Below, piece by piece: positions 7,528-15,104 of a stretch of 16,676 bases of DNA. Position 1 is the stretch's first letter. Each line of letters opens with the position of its first letter. Source of the stretch: Rhodospirillaceae bacterium CCH5-H10 (GTDB taxonomy: Bacteria; Pseudomonadota; Alphaproteobacteria; Reyranellales; Reyranellaceae). The translations under genes were made by a program, and so were the position numbers. The DNA is taken from the NCBI GenBank assembly GCA_001557035.1, contig LSKJ01000080.1:1-16676 (forward strand). The letters are read 5' to 3'. Under the pieces are notes generated by a model. That model did not search any database and was not told the origin of the DNA. It was given only the letters and a program-made list of their open reading frames with translations.

Positions 7528-7597
7528 GATTGCCAGCTTTTGCCACGGGCTGCGTACGGGTGCCAGGCGATTGGTGCGGTGACCGGCGCGGGAAGTA

Positions 7598-9322
7598 CTA
7601 ACGGTGGGCTGCGACCGGAGTTAGCCGGACGAAGGCGCCTGCCGCCGGATCGTCATAGACGGGGGTGCCGGTGAACCTTGTATGGAGCATGTCGTAGAGT
7701 GCGACAGCTTTAGTAAAGTCAGCCACGCTTGAAAGCGACGACCCCACCTTGGCACGACTCCAGCTCCATATATCAACCGCGATCACTTCGTACCCTAAGC
7801 TCATGGCACGCCGGATCTGTCCTTCCAACTCTGCTGCCAGCTGGGGGCCCGACATACCAGGATGCATGACCGGGCCGTTGGTCAGGCTCAGCACCTTGTA
7901 CTTTGTGCCGGGAGTCGGTGCCGGACCGAGCGTTTCGAAGAAAGACGCGTCGCCGTCCCAATGATAGATGGCCTGTGAAACGAAAACTCCAAAACCGTGG
8001 ACGAGCAGAAAGCTCCTCTCCAGAGGTACATGCGCTTCGATCCGTTCGATAGCTTTCTGCCAACGCGTATCTTCGCCGCGCGAGATGGTCAGCGCCGACA
8101 CATTGTACATGAGGATGGCGGCAGACAGCGTTCCCAGTCCTACAAGGGCCAGGCGGCGGCGGGCTTGCACCAAGGTCGCCGCTATCAAGGCCGCGGCGAT
8201 CGTCAGCCACGGCATGACGTTAATTTGCATCTGGGGATCCTGCGGCTGGGAGTATACATTCATCAGCTCGCCCGCTGCGAAGGCACCGCCGAAAATCGAC
8301 AGAAGTGTCCAGCTTTGGGGAAAGGTACGGTTTCGCCAGAAGAGCAGGAGGGCACCTGCCGCCAACGCGATAATCAAGGCGGTTCCCGTCAGCAACTCAC
8401 GGATGTAGACCGGAATCATCCCGGGATCGGCATCATTCCGGCCGCCCAGCAGACTTTCGCCGATGCCTGCCCACAATAGCCAGATCTTGGCGACGGAGAA
8501 GCCGGCCCATCCGGTTTCGATTCCTTTTGCTGTCCAGATGAGGTCCGTGAATTTGTAGGGGTTGCCCGGGTGATTGCCCCACAGCAGGTACACGATCGCC
8601 GAGACGGCAAAGCTAGTCAGCAGGAAGACGGCGATCCGGCCGCAGTGCGTCGCAAGCTTACCGGGAGCTAGGGCGAGCGCCAAGAGCATCGCAGGCAAGG
8701 CGGGAAACAAGAGCCGCCATTCGAATAGCCACGCGAAGGTGAAGATCGACGACACGATGATGATACGCCCTGGGGTGGGCTTGGTGAACCAGACGGCGCC
8801 AAGAGACATGGCTAGGAGCATCAGCGTGTAGGACGGCATGATGTCCTCGTTGCTGATCGCGAGATTGAGAAAGAATGCCCCGGAAAGATGAAAGAGCGTG
8901 GCCAGCCATGCGATTGCACGGTCGCACGTCAGCTGACGGATCAGCACATAGATGATCGACATGCAGGCGGCTGCGCTTGCGGCGTGGATGATTGGCATTT
9001 GGCGGCGAGGGTCGCCGGGTTGAATGCCAAAAAAATCGAGGAGGGCACAAAGCTGGCCAATGACTGGAAAGTAAAGATAGTTGGACGGATCGAGCGACGC
9101 CGAGCCGGGAGTCCTAATCCAGGGCTTTAGTTGAATGGCCTTGTAGATGCCGTTCCCGGTTATTCCCTGCGCATTGTCGTACCAAGCGATCAGAGTCATC
9201 AGGCCGGCGAAAGAAAACAACCAGACTAGCACGGCGTCAAATACTAGACCGGGTGGCTCTCGATTCTCCGACAATTGCCACGTAGGTCTGTCCGGCGCCG
9301 GTGAGAAAGCTGCGGTAGTCAT
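7598..9322 (-). CDS. Polytopic GT-C-like membrane protein, copy 2
   Basis: This 574-residue protein shares its whole layout with the next gene downstream. A short cytoplasmic N-terminus is followed by a first helix at about 27-47 and then WYDNAQGITGNG, with an acidic residue in the first loop. About ten more helices and a soluble C-terminal domain with LVHGFGVFVS and LGPAPTPG follow. GDPRRQ, SNEDIMPSYT, PTPGRI, WLFEWRLLFPALPA and SQPQDPQMQINVM are kept in both copies. It is the first gene of a minus-strand run (this gene, copy 1, FkbM methyltransferase) with about 70-bp gaps. The start is the ATG at 9320-9322, which gives the same N-terminal length as copy 1. An in-frame GTG lies 39 nt further upstream. 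Transfer of a lipid-linked sugar outside the inner membrane is inference; the family is not one I can name. Confidence 0.72.
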   Translation of the reverse strand: MTTAAFSPAPDRPTWQLSENREPPGLVFDAVLVWLFSFAGLMTLIAWYDNAQGITGNGIYKAIQLKPWIRTPGSASLDPSNYLYFPVIGQLCALLDFFGIQPGDPRRQMPIIHAASAAACMSIIYVLIRQLTCDRAIAWLATLFHLSGAFFLNLAISNEDIMPSYTLMLLAMSLGAVWFTKPTPGRIIIVSSIFTFAWLFEWRLLFPALPAMLLALALAPGKLATHCGRIAVFLLTSFAVSAIVYLLWGNHPGNPYKFTDLIWTAKGIETGWAGFSVAKIWLLWAGIGESLLGGRNDADPGMIPVYIRELLTGTALIIALAAGALLLFWRNRTFPQSWTLLSIFGGAFAAGELMNVYSQPQDPQMQINVMPWLTIAAALIAATLVQARRRLALVGLGTLSAAILMYNVSALTISRGEDTRWQKAIERIEAHVPLERSFLLVHGFGVFVSQAIYHWDGDASFFETLGPAPTPGTKYKVLSLTNGPVMHPGMSGPQLAAELEGQIRRAMSLGYEVIAVDIWSWSRAKVGSSLSSVADFTKAVALYDMLHTRFTGTPVYDDPAAGAFVRLTPVAAHR

Positions 9323-9384
9323 GCTTTGTTCTGCCAGATTCGCGTGCCGCTGCCAACTCACCCGAGTGTATGTGCGTAGACATG

Positions 9385-9408
9385 AAAAAGCCCGCGTGAC
9401 GCGGGCTT
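9385..9408 (-). terminator. Intrinsic terminator of the nucleotide-sugar dehydrogenase gene
   Basis: On the minus strand, a perfect 9-bp stem (AAGCCCGCG, 3-nt loop TCA, CGCGGGCTT) runs into a five-T tract at 9389-9385. It lies 30 bp past the stop codon at 9439. It separates the dehydrogenase transcript from the GT-C-like operon, whose first start is at 9322, so that operon needs its own promoter in about 9323-9384 or depends on readthrough. Confidence 0.88.
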
Positions 9409-9438
9409 CATCGTTTGTCCAAGGACGAAAGGCTGCTT

Positions 9439-10776
9439 TCAGCGGCCCAAGCCTAAATAGAGGATGTCCGCAACCGCCTCGAACTTCTCGGCTGGCAGCG
9501 TGCGCCAGAGGTCGAGCACGGTGAGGCGCTGGCCGTCGCGCTTGCACCAGGCCGGGTCGATGTCCTTGTACTCCGGCCAGCCGGTGCCGACGATCAGCAG
9601 GTCGCACTCGCGCACCGCGCCCTCGAGCGAGGAGGCGCCGACCACCTTGTCGCCCAGAACGGCAAGCGCCGCGTCCTGCGCCAGCGGGTCGTGAACGACG
9701 ACCACATATCCTGCGTCGGCGAGATTGGCGGCAAGCTTGACGCTGTGGCTTTCCTCCACGACGGGCGTCTGCGGCTTGTAGGAGAGGCCCAGCAGCGCGA
9801 TGCGGGTGCCGGCCTTGGCGAACTTCGCGACCAGGTTCGACAGGCGCTCGATCTGGAAGTTGTTGATGCGGTCGGTCGCCTCGGCCACGTCGGCGCGGGC
9901 ACCCAGCTTGCGGGCGAGTGCTGCGAACGCAACGTTGTCGCGCGGGAAGCAGGGGCCGCCATAACCCATCGCACCCTTGAGGTACTTCGAGCCGATGCGG
10001 GTGTCGGCGCCCAGCGCCTTGGTGACGACGTCGACGTCGGCGCCCGGCAGCCGGTCGCAGATGTCGGCTAGCATGTTGGCGTAGGAGATCTTGGTCGTGA
10101 CGTAGGTGTTGACCGAGATCTTGGTCAGCTCCGCGCTCACCCAGTTCATCCGCTGCACCGGCGGCTTCTTCTCGCACATCTGCAGGTAGATGGTGGCCAA
10201 CATATCGCCGGCCTTGGGATCGCTCTGACCGACGAGGATCGAATCGGGGTAGAGCATGTCGCGCACGACGCTGCCCAGCGCGATGAATTCCGGGTTGTAG
10301 CAGAGGCCGAGGTCCGGCCCGATCTTGCGGCCCGAGGCGGCCTCGAGGGCCGGCGCGATTTCGGCCGACATGGTACCCGGCATCACCGTCGAGGTGATGA
10401 CGACCATGTGATAGCCCTTCTTGTTGCGCAGCGCCTTGCCGAGCGTCTCCATCGCCTGAAGCACGAAGCGGTTGGAAAAGAAGCCGGTGCTGTCCGACGG
10501 GGTCGGCACGATCACGAAGCTGGCGTCGCTGTTCTGGATCGCCTCGTTGGCGTCCATGGTCGCCGACAGGCGCTCCTTGTTCGCAGCGATCAGCTCATTC
10601 AGCTGCGGCTCGACGATGGGCATCTTGCCCGCATTCATCGCGTCGACGAACGTCTTGTTCACGTCCAGGCCGATGACGGTGAACCCGCGGCTGGCGAGCA
10701 CCGCCGCAAGGGGGGCTCCGAGCTTGCCGAGGCCGACGACCGAGACGCGAGGCAGAGTTCCTGAGGTCATTTCCAT
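9439..10776 (-). CDS. Nucleotide-sugar dehydrogenase, UDP-glucose 6-dehydrogenase family
   Basis: This is a 445-residue cytoplasmic enzyme of the UDP-glucose/GDP-mannose dehydrogenase family. These enzymes oxidise C6 of a nucleotide sugar to the uronic acid with two NAD+. SVVGLGKLGAPLA (12-24) is the N-terminal NAD-binding motif and LDVN (37-40) carries the acid that binds the NAD ribose. YNPEFIALGSVVRDMLYPD (160-178) is a family block. Lys219 lies in the conserved region and GYGGPCFPRD (271-280) holds the catalytic Cys276. LLGLSYKPQTPVVEES, further on, begins the C-terminal UDP-binding domain. The length is as expected. The start is the ATG at 10774-10776; Met3 is an alternative. Substrate could be UDP-glucose or a UDP-N-acetylhexosamine; UDP-glucose is slightly favoured. 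The product would be a donor for the adjacent glycan genes. Confidence 0.88.
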   Translation of the reverse strand: MEMTSGTLPRVSVVGLGKLGAPLAAVLASRGFTVIGLDVNKTFVDAMNAGKMPIVEPQLNELIAANKERLSATMDANEAIQNSDASFVIVPTPSDSTGFFSNRFVLQAMETLGKALRNKKGYHMVVITSTVMPGTMSAEIAPALEAASGRKIGPDLGLCYNPEFIALGSVVRDMLYPDSILVGQSDPKAGDMLATIYLQMCEKKPPVQRMNWVSAELTKISVNTYVTTKISYANMLADICDRLPGADVDVVTKALGADTRIGSKYLKGAMGYGGPCFPRDNVAFAALARKLGARADVAEATDRINNFQIERLSNLVAKFAKAGTRIALLGLSYKPQTPVVEESHSVKLAANLADAGYVVVVHDPLAQDAALAVLGDKVVGASSLEGAVRECDLLIVGTGWPEYKDIDPAWCKRDGQRLTVLDLWRTLPAEKFEAVADILYLGLGR

Positions 10777-10915
10777 GTCCGTTTTGAGGGCCGGTACTGA
10801 TACTTGTGCTGGCGGCCGGATGCCACCCCGATTTTGCAGGGTCCTGTAGGGCAAACACCGCTTGCGCGCACCCGTCGCAGGGGCGAAAAATCGCCGCCGA
10901 TCAGGCGTTTAGGGC

Positions 10916-10921
10916 AGGGGA
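10916..10921 (+). promoter_or_regulatory. Ribosome binding site fixing the pepA start
   Basis: AGGGGA lies 5 nt before ATG at 10927. It argues against the in-frame extension upstream to about 10804, which would overlap the divergent promoter region and add residues without family counterpart. Confidence 0.7.
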
Positions 10922-10926
10922 ACTGG

Positions 10927-12420
10927 ATGAAAGTGGAATTTTCGGCCTTTCCGAAGGCCTTTGGGGGCAACGTCGCGGTGTTCGTGGGAGCCGACAAGCA
11001 GCTCCTGGCCACCGCCCAGTCCGTCGATGCGGCGTCCGGCGGTGCCGTCGCGCGTGCCTTCGAGGGCGGCCGGTTCACCGGAGCCAAGGGCCAGACCCTG
11101 ACCGTTCTCGGTCATTCGGGTGACATTGCACGCCTTCTGCTTCTGGGCGTCGGCAAGGGCAAGGAACTGGATGCCCGCGCGGCCGAGGGGCTGGGCGGCG
11201 TGATCGCGGCCGAGGCCAACGCCGCCGGCCACACCGCCGTCACCGTCGTGGTCGACCCGGTGAAGGGAAGCCGCCTGACGCCGGGCCAGATCGCGGCCCA
11301 CATCGCGCTCGGCGTCCGCCTGCGCTGCTACCGCTTCGACAAGTACAAGACCAAGGACAAGCCCGAGCAGAAACTCTCGCTGCAGCATCTCACCATCGTC
11401 CTGGCCGGTCCCGCCGACGCGCGTAAGGCCTACGCACAGCTCGAGCCGGTGGTCGACGCCGTGTTCCTGACGCGCGACCTGGTGAGCGAGCCGCCGAACG
11501 TGCTCTATCCGGTCGAGTTCGCCCGCCGCGCCAGGGAGCTCACCAAGCTCGGAGTGAAGGTCGAGATCCTGGGCGAGGCCGAGATGAAGAAGCTCGGCAT
11601 GGAGACGCTGCTCGCGGTCGGGCAGGGCAGTGCGCGCGATTCGCAGCTTCTCGTCATGACCTGGATGAACGGGCCCAAGGGCCAGGCGCCGGTCGCCCTG
11701 ATCGGCAAGGGCGTATGCTTCGACACCGGCGGCATCTCGCTGAAGCCGGCCGGCGGCATGGAGGACATGAAGTGGGACATGGGCGGCGCTGGCGCCGTGA
11801 CCGGTGCGATGCGGCTGATCGCCGGCCGCAAGGCCAAGGCGAACGTCGTGGCCGTGTGCGCGCTCGTGGAGAACATGCCCGACGGCAACGCCCAGCGTCC
11901 GGGCGACGTCGTGAAGTCGATGTCGGGCCAGACGGTCGAGGTCATCAACACCGACGCCGAGGGCCGCCTGATCCTGTGCGATGCCATGTGGTACGCGCAG
12001 GAGAAGTTCAAGCCGCAGGCAATGGTCGAGCTCTCTACCCTGACCGGTGCGATCATCGTGGCGCTGGGGCATGAACGCGCCGGCCTGTTCTGCAACAACA
12101 CGCAGCTCTCCAACCGCCTGCGGGCGGCCGGCGCGGCGATCGGCGAGAAGCTGTGGCGCATGCCGCTCGGGCCGAAGTACGACAAGCTGATCGACTCCGA
12201 GATCGCCGACATGAAGAACGTCGGCGGCGGCCGCGACGGCGGCTCGATCACGGCGGCGCAGTTCCTGCAGCGTTTCGTGCAGGACGGCGTGGCCTGGGCC
12301 CACATCGACATTGCGGGCGTGGCCTGGTCGGGCAAGGGCGACGTGACCACGCCCAAGGGTGCGACGGCCTATGGCGTGCGCCTGCTCGACCGGCTGATCG
12401 CCGAGAACTACGAGCGCTGA
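10927..12420 (+). CDS. pepA: Leucyl aminopeptidase (M17 family, PepA)
   Basis: This is a 497-residue cytosolic metallopeptidase that removes N-terminal amino acids, preferentially leucine, from peptides. The C-terminal catalytic domain carries the two-metal site. Lys261 and Asp266 lie in GKGVCFDTGGISLK, Asp284 in MKWDMGG, and Asp343 and Glu345 in the M17 signature NTDAEGRL (341-348). Lys273 and Arg347 fit the usual catalytic pair. The N-terminal 160 residues form the smaller alpha/beta domain. Length is normal for the family. It is followed after only 7 bp by holC, a neighbourhood common in proteobacteria. It diverges from the nucleotide-sugar dehydrogenase gene across about 150 bp. In E. coli, PepA also binds DNA in cer/Xer recombination and carAB control; nothing here tests that second role. 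Confidence 0.96.
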   Translation: MKVEFSAFPKAFGGNVAVFVGADKQLLATAQSVDAASGGAVARAFEGGRFTGAKGQTLTVLGHSGDIARLLLLGVGKGKELDARAAEGLGGVIAAEANAAGHTAVTVVVDPVKGSRLTPGQIAAHIALGVRLRCYRFDKYKTKDKPEQKLSLQHLTIVLAGPADARKAYAQLEPVVDAVFLTRDLVSEPPNVLYPVEFARRARELTKLGVKVEILGEAEMKKLGMETLLAVGQGSARDSQLLVMTWMNGPKGQAPVALIGKGVCFDTGGISLKPAGGMEDMKWDMGGAGAVTGAMRLIAGRKAKANVVAVCALVENMPDGNAQRPGDVVKSMSGQTVEVINTDAEGRLILCDAMWYAQEKFKPQAMVELSTLTGAIIVALGHERAGLFCNNTQLSNRLRAAGAAIGEKLWRMPLGPKYDKLIDSEIADMKNVGGGRDGGSITAAQFLQRFVQDGVAWAHIDIAGVAWSGKGDVTTPKGATAYGVRLLDRLIAENYER

Positions 12421-12427
12421 TCCGCCG

Positions 12428-12880
12428 ATGGCGACCGAGGTCAATTTCTATCACCTGACCCGATCGTCGCTGGAAGACACGCTGCCGCGCCTGCTGGCCA
12501 AGACCCTGCAGGCGGGGGAGCGGGCGGTCGTGCTGCTGGGATCGATCGAGCGGGTGGACGCGCTGAACACCCATCTCTGGACCTACGATCCCGACGGCTT
12601 CCTGCCGCACGGCGCCGCACGCGACGGCGAAGCCGATCGCCAGCCGATCTGGCTGACGCATCTCGACGAGAACCCCAACGGCGCGGCTTTCCTGTTCGTC
12701 GCCGATCGCGCGAAGTCGGAGAAGGTCGGCGACTACAAGCGCTGCTTCGAACTGTTCGACGGCCGCGACGACACGGCCGTCGCCGACGCCCGCGACCGCT
12801 GGAAGGAATACAAGACCGCCGGCCATGCGGTGGCCTACTGGCAGCAGACCGACACGGGTGGCTGGGAGAAGAAGGCGTAG
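12428..12880 (+). CDS. holC: DNA polymerase III chi subunit
   Basis: This is a 150-residue protein of the HolC family. Evidence is the N-terminal EVNFYHLTRS (4-13), then LPRLLAKTLQAGERAVVLLG (19-38), and LWTYDPDGFLPHG (49-61). Chi binds psi, or the clamp loader directly, and contacts single-stranded DNA-binding protein, linking the replisome to SSB-coated template. Length is typical. It begins 7 bp after pepA and is probably cotranscribed and translationally linked. Its TAG stop at 12878-12880 directly abuts the stop codon of the convergent FkbM-type gene, leaving no intergenic base. Confidence 0.93.
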   Translation: MATEVNFYHLTRSSLEDTLPRLLAKTLQAGERAVVLLGSIERVDALNTHLWTYDPDGFLPHGAARDGEADRQPIWLTHLDENPNGAAFLFVADRAKSEKVGDYKRCFELFDGRDDTAVADARDRWKEYKTAGHAVAYWQQTDTGGWEKKA

Positions 12881-13966
12881 CTAGCGCCTGTCGCGCGGCC
12901 TCAGGTAAGCGCGCCAGGCGGCGGCGAGGCGCTCGCGCAGCGGGATCGGCCCCTCGGGCCGGTAGAAGTCCGGCGGATCGGATTCGAATCTCGCCATGTA
13001 GCTTCGATAGTCGAGCGGCCGCGCGCGATCGCCCTGTGCTTGAGCCGCGAGCTGGTCGAGGCCGCGATCGACGGACATCACGGGCTCGAGCTTGCCGCGG
13101 GCGCCGACCAGAATCTCGGCGGCGGCATCCGGGACATCCCAGGCCGACAGGATCGCAGCCAGCTTAGCGACCTTTTCGGCGCTCAGGTCGTGGAGCCTGG
13201 TCGCACCATTCGGGCCTGGCAGATCGAGTGCGTAGTAGGCCTCGCCCTGGAAGGGGCGGCCGGAGTGCGTCTCGGCCGGGGTCGGCCAGATGTAGCGTGC
13301 CGGCAGTGCGCGCGAGGAATAGTTGCGGACGTCGAGCCGGAACAGGTCGAAGCCGTGGCGGCGCATGAAGCGGTCGGTGTTGTGGAAGGAGTGCTCGTCG
13401 GGTGAGCCATCGCCCACGAAGTTAACTTCCATCTGCACGGCCAGCAGGTCCTTGGGCAGGCGCCCCTCGAAGCTCTGCAGGATCTGCCAGTCTATGCCGT
13501 CGGTATCGATCTTCATGTAGTCGAGATCGGTCCAGCCGCGCTCGGCGAGAAGGTCGGGCACCACCACCGGCTTGTTCGGATCGGCGAGCCCGGTCAGCTC
13601 CCAGGCATTGTGCCGAAGTTGTTCCTCGGCCGATGCCGTCTGCAGCCGCGCGTCTCGGATCTCCCGCGTGCGCATGAAGCTCATGCGGTCACGCATCTTC
13701 ATGATCAGCGGCGCGGCCGGCCCGGCCGACAGGTCGACCGGCTGGTCGGCGCGAGGACTCACGAAAGCCGCGACATAGGAGACTTCGGGATTTCGCTCCT
13801 CCGCGGCGAGGCGCTTGCACTCGCTGGCGCTGGCGTCGATGCCCAGCGCCTTCAGCCTGTCGCCGAAGGCGCGCCATTTCGGGTCGAGGCCGCCGGAGCA
13901 GCCGATGTCGAGCAGCGCGAAGCGTTCCGTCTTCAGCCCTTGGGCGACGAGTGCCAGGAACGACAT
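12881..13966 (-). CDS. FkbM-type SAM-dependent methyltransferase (second copy)
   Basis: This is a 361-residue protein. LLDIGCSGGLDP (18-29) is the SAM-binding glycine motif, DAS (44-46) follows, and YMKIDTDGID (150-159) is the conserved FkbM block. EHSFHNTDRFMRRHGFDLF matches the copy at 4717-5745 almost residue for residue. It differs from that copy by a basic C-terminal tail (about 335-361) and GC-rich codons. The start is the ATG at 13964-13966, which aligns with the other copy. The frame stays open further upstream, but that part overlaps the cyclase gene antisense-frame style and has biased composition. The gene lies 14 bp after the cyclase stop, so the two are likely cotranscribed. The methyl acceptor is unknown. 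Confidence 0.83.
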   Translation of the reverse strand: MSFLALVAQGLKTERFALLDIGCSGGLDPKWRAFGDRLKALGIDASASECKRLAAEERNPEVSYVAAFVSPRADQPVDLSAGPAAPLIMKMRDRMSFMRTREIRDARLQTASAEEQLRHNAWELTGLADPNKPVVVPDLLAERGWTDLDYMKIDTDGIDWQILQSFEGRLPKDLLAVQMEVNFVGDGSPDEHSFHNTDRFMRRHGFDLFRLDVRNYSSRALPARYIWPTPAETHSGRPFQGEAYYALDLPGPNGATRLHDLSAEKVAKLAAILSAWDVPDAAAEILVGARGKLEPVMSVDRGLDQLAAQAQGDRARPLDYRSYMARFESDPPDFYRPEGPIPLRERLAAAWRAYLRPRDRR

Positions 13967-13980
13967 CGCGGCGATCAGAC

Positions 13981-15018
13981 TCAGACCGTGGCGACGGGAG
14001 TCGCGGGCGAGCCCACGGCGCCGGGCAGGCGCAGCGGCGGCGCCGTCAGCAGGAAGCGCGAACGCTTCCTGTCGCGCAGCCACAGCGCCAGGTCCTTCAG
14101 CCACCAGATCTCGCCGAGGTTGAGGCCCAGTTTGAACAGGCAGTGATTGTGGATCGGCAGCGAGGGATGCTCGGCATCCTCCGGACCGGGCTTCGCGGGC
14201 ACCGCCTCGACGCCGTAATTGTCGGCGATCAGCGCCGAGATCTGGCTGTCGGTGATCCACTGCAGCAGGCGCTTGTCGCGCCCGTCGAGCACGCAGCACA
14301 TCGCGTGCGCGCGCGCCGGGTCGACATTCTTGTTCATCTTCATGATCTCGTCGGTGAAGCCGGTGTAGAGCAGCAGCATGTCGCCGGGCTCCACCACCAC
14401 CTTGTCCGCATCGAGCACGCGCTTGAAGTCGTCGTAGCTCACATACTTGTGGTCGCGGCCGTAATGCTTCTCGAGGTCGACCAGCACGGCGCGGCCCTGG
14501 ATCGCCTTGGCCGCCATGTTCTCGACGCCGAGCTTGTGGGCGTAGCTGAGATGGCCGCAGCCGTCGCGGCCGGCGTCGGGCTGCGGACCGACCACGTCGG
14601 AGCCGGGCTTGAAGCCGTTGTAGTATAGGGGCTCGGGCACGCCGTCGCCATCGGCATCGAACAGCCCGCCGACATGGGCCAGCGTGTCCCACTGCGTCGA
14701 ATACTGCAGCGTGAGGATCACGCGGTCGTCGCTCGCCACGTCGGCGAACAGCGGGTTGAGGCTGTTGGTCAGGAAGTTGAAGCGCCAGCCGTTCTCGTCA
14801 CCGGTCGGCGAGAGGACCGGCGGCAGGCGACGCGGGTTCAGCACGTTGCCGCCGGGAAAGTCGAGCGGCAGGCTGAGACAGAACGAAATACCTTCCTTCA
14901 CCTCGGCGATGCCCTCGAGCACCTTCTTCGGGGTGATCAGGTTCAGGCGGCCGAGCTGATCGTCGTCGCCCCAGTCTCCCCAGGTCGATCCTTCAGGGCG
15001 ATGCTTCCAGCGCTTCAT
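13981..15018 (-). CDS. Cyclase-family hydrolase (kynurenine-formamidase-like fold)
   Basis: This is a 345-residue protein resembling the cyclase family (Pfam PF04199), metal-dependent hydrolases that include bacterial kynurenine formamidase. STQWDTLAHVGG (107-118) stands where the HxGTHxD metal motif lies. Here Asp111 and His115 remain, a variant seen in longer members of this family. GRAVLVDLEKHYG (175-187), EPGDMLLLYTG and, near the C-terminus, LPIHNHCLFKLGLNLGEIWW fit the family. It is longer than KynB-type enzymes of about 210 residues, so a kynurenine role is not implied. The start is the ATG at 15016-15018, with GAGGGAG 9 nt upstream; the frame extends further but into the MFS gene's start. 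It is followed by the second FkbM-type gene in one likely operon. Confidence 0.82.
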   Translation of the reverse strand: MKRWKHRPEGSTWGDWGDDDQLGRLNLITPKKVLEGIAEVKEGISFCLSLPLDFPGGNVLNPRRLPPVLSPTGDENGWRFNFLTNSLNPLFADVASDDRVILTLQYSTQWDTLAHVGGLFDADGDGVPEPLYYNGFKPGSDVVGPQPDAGRDGCGHLSYAHKLGVENMAAKAIQGRAVLVDLEKHYGRDHKYVSYDDFKRVLDADKVVVEPGDMLLLYTGFTDEIMKMNKNVDPARAHAMCCVLDGRDKRLLQWITDSQISALIADNYGVEAVPAKPGPEDAEHPSLPIHNHCLFKLGLNLGEIWWLKDLALWLRDRKRSRFLLTAPPLRLPGAVGSPATPVATV

Positions 15019-15027
15019 GATGCGTTT

Positions 15028-15034
15028 CTCCCTC
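15028..15034 (-). promoter_or_regulatory. Ribosome binding site of the cyclase-family gene
   Basis: GAGGGAG on the minus strand lies 9 nt before the ATG at 15018. It selects this start over an upstream in-frame start at 15126, which would overlap the divergent MFS gene. Confidence 0.6.
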
Positions 15035-15093
15035 TTGCCGGCGGGGACACTACAAGGGCTGTCGCATCGCGTCATCTCGCCTATGATCGCTTG

Positions 15094-15099
15094 AAGAGG
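15094..15099 (+). promoter_or_regulatory. Ribosome binding site deciding the MFS transporter start
   Basis: AAGAGG lies 5 nt before ATG at 15105. The in-frame GTG at 15099 overlaps this site and has no other ribosome binding sequence, so the ATG is preferred. Confidence 0.6.
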
Positions 15100-15104
15100 T
15101 GTCC

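Noticed and set aside
9323..10177. Open frame continuing upstream of the second GT-C-like gene for about 285 codons
   Set aside because: It lies over the nucleotide-sugar dehydrogenase gene in another frame on the same strand, has Arg/Ala/Gly-rich shadow composition, and crosses the terminator at 9385-9408.
10882..10895. GGCGA-AAAA-TCGCC hairpin in the pepA leader
   Set aside because: Only a 5-bp stem with no T-run and no known regulator motif; likely chance in GC-rich DNA.
10804..10926. In-frame N-terminal extension of pepA
   Set aside because: The ribosome binding site at 10916-10921 and the family N-terminus support ATG at 10927. The extension would cover the divergent promoter region.
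10909..12444. 511-codon open frame antisense to pepA
   Set aside because: His/Arg/Gly/Asp-rich composition typical of a GC-rich shadow frame; pepA on the opposite strand has all family motifs.
13967..14692. Long N-terminal extension of the second FkbM-type protein
   Set aside because: It overlaps the cyclase gene on the same strand out of frame and is low-complexity Arg/Ala/Gly sequence. The ATG at 13966 aligns with the paralogue's start.
15082..15087. TATGAT resembling a -10 box before the MFS gene
   Set aside because: The sequence 17 bp upstream (CTGTCG) matches a -35 box at only 3 of 6 positions, and the resulting leader would begin at the ribosome binding site. Too weak to annotate.
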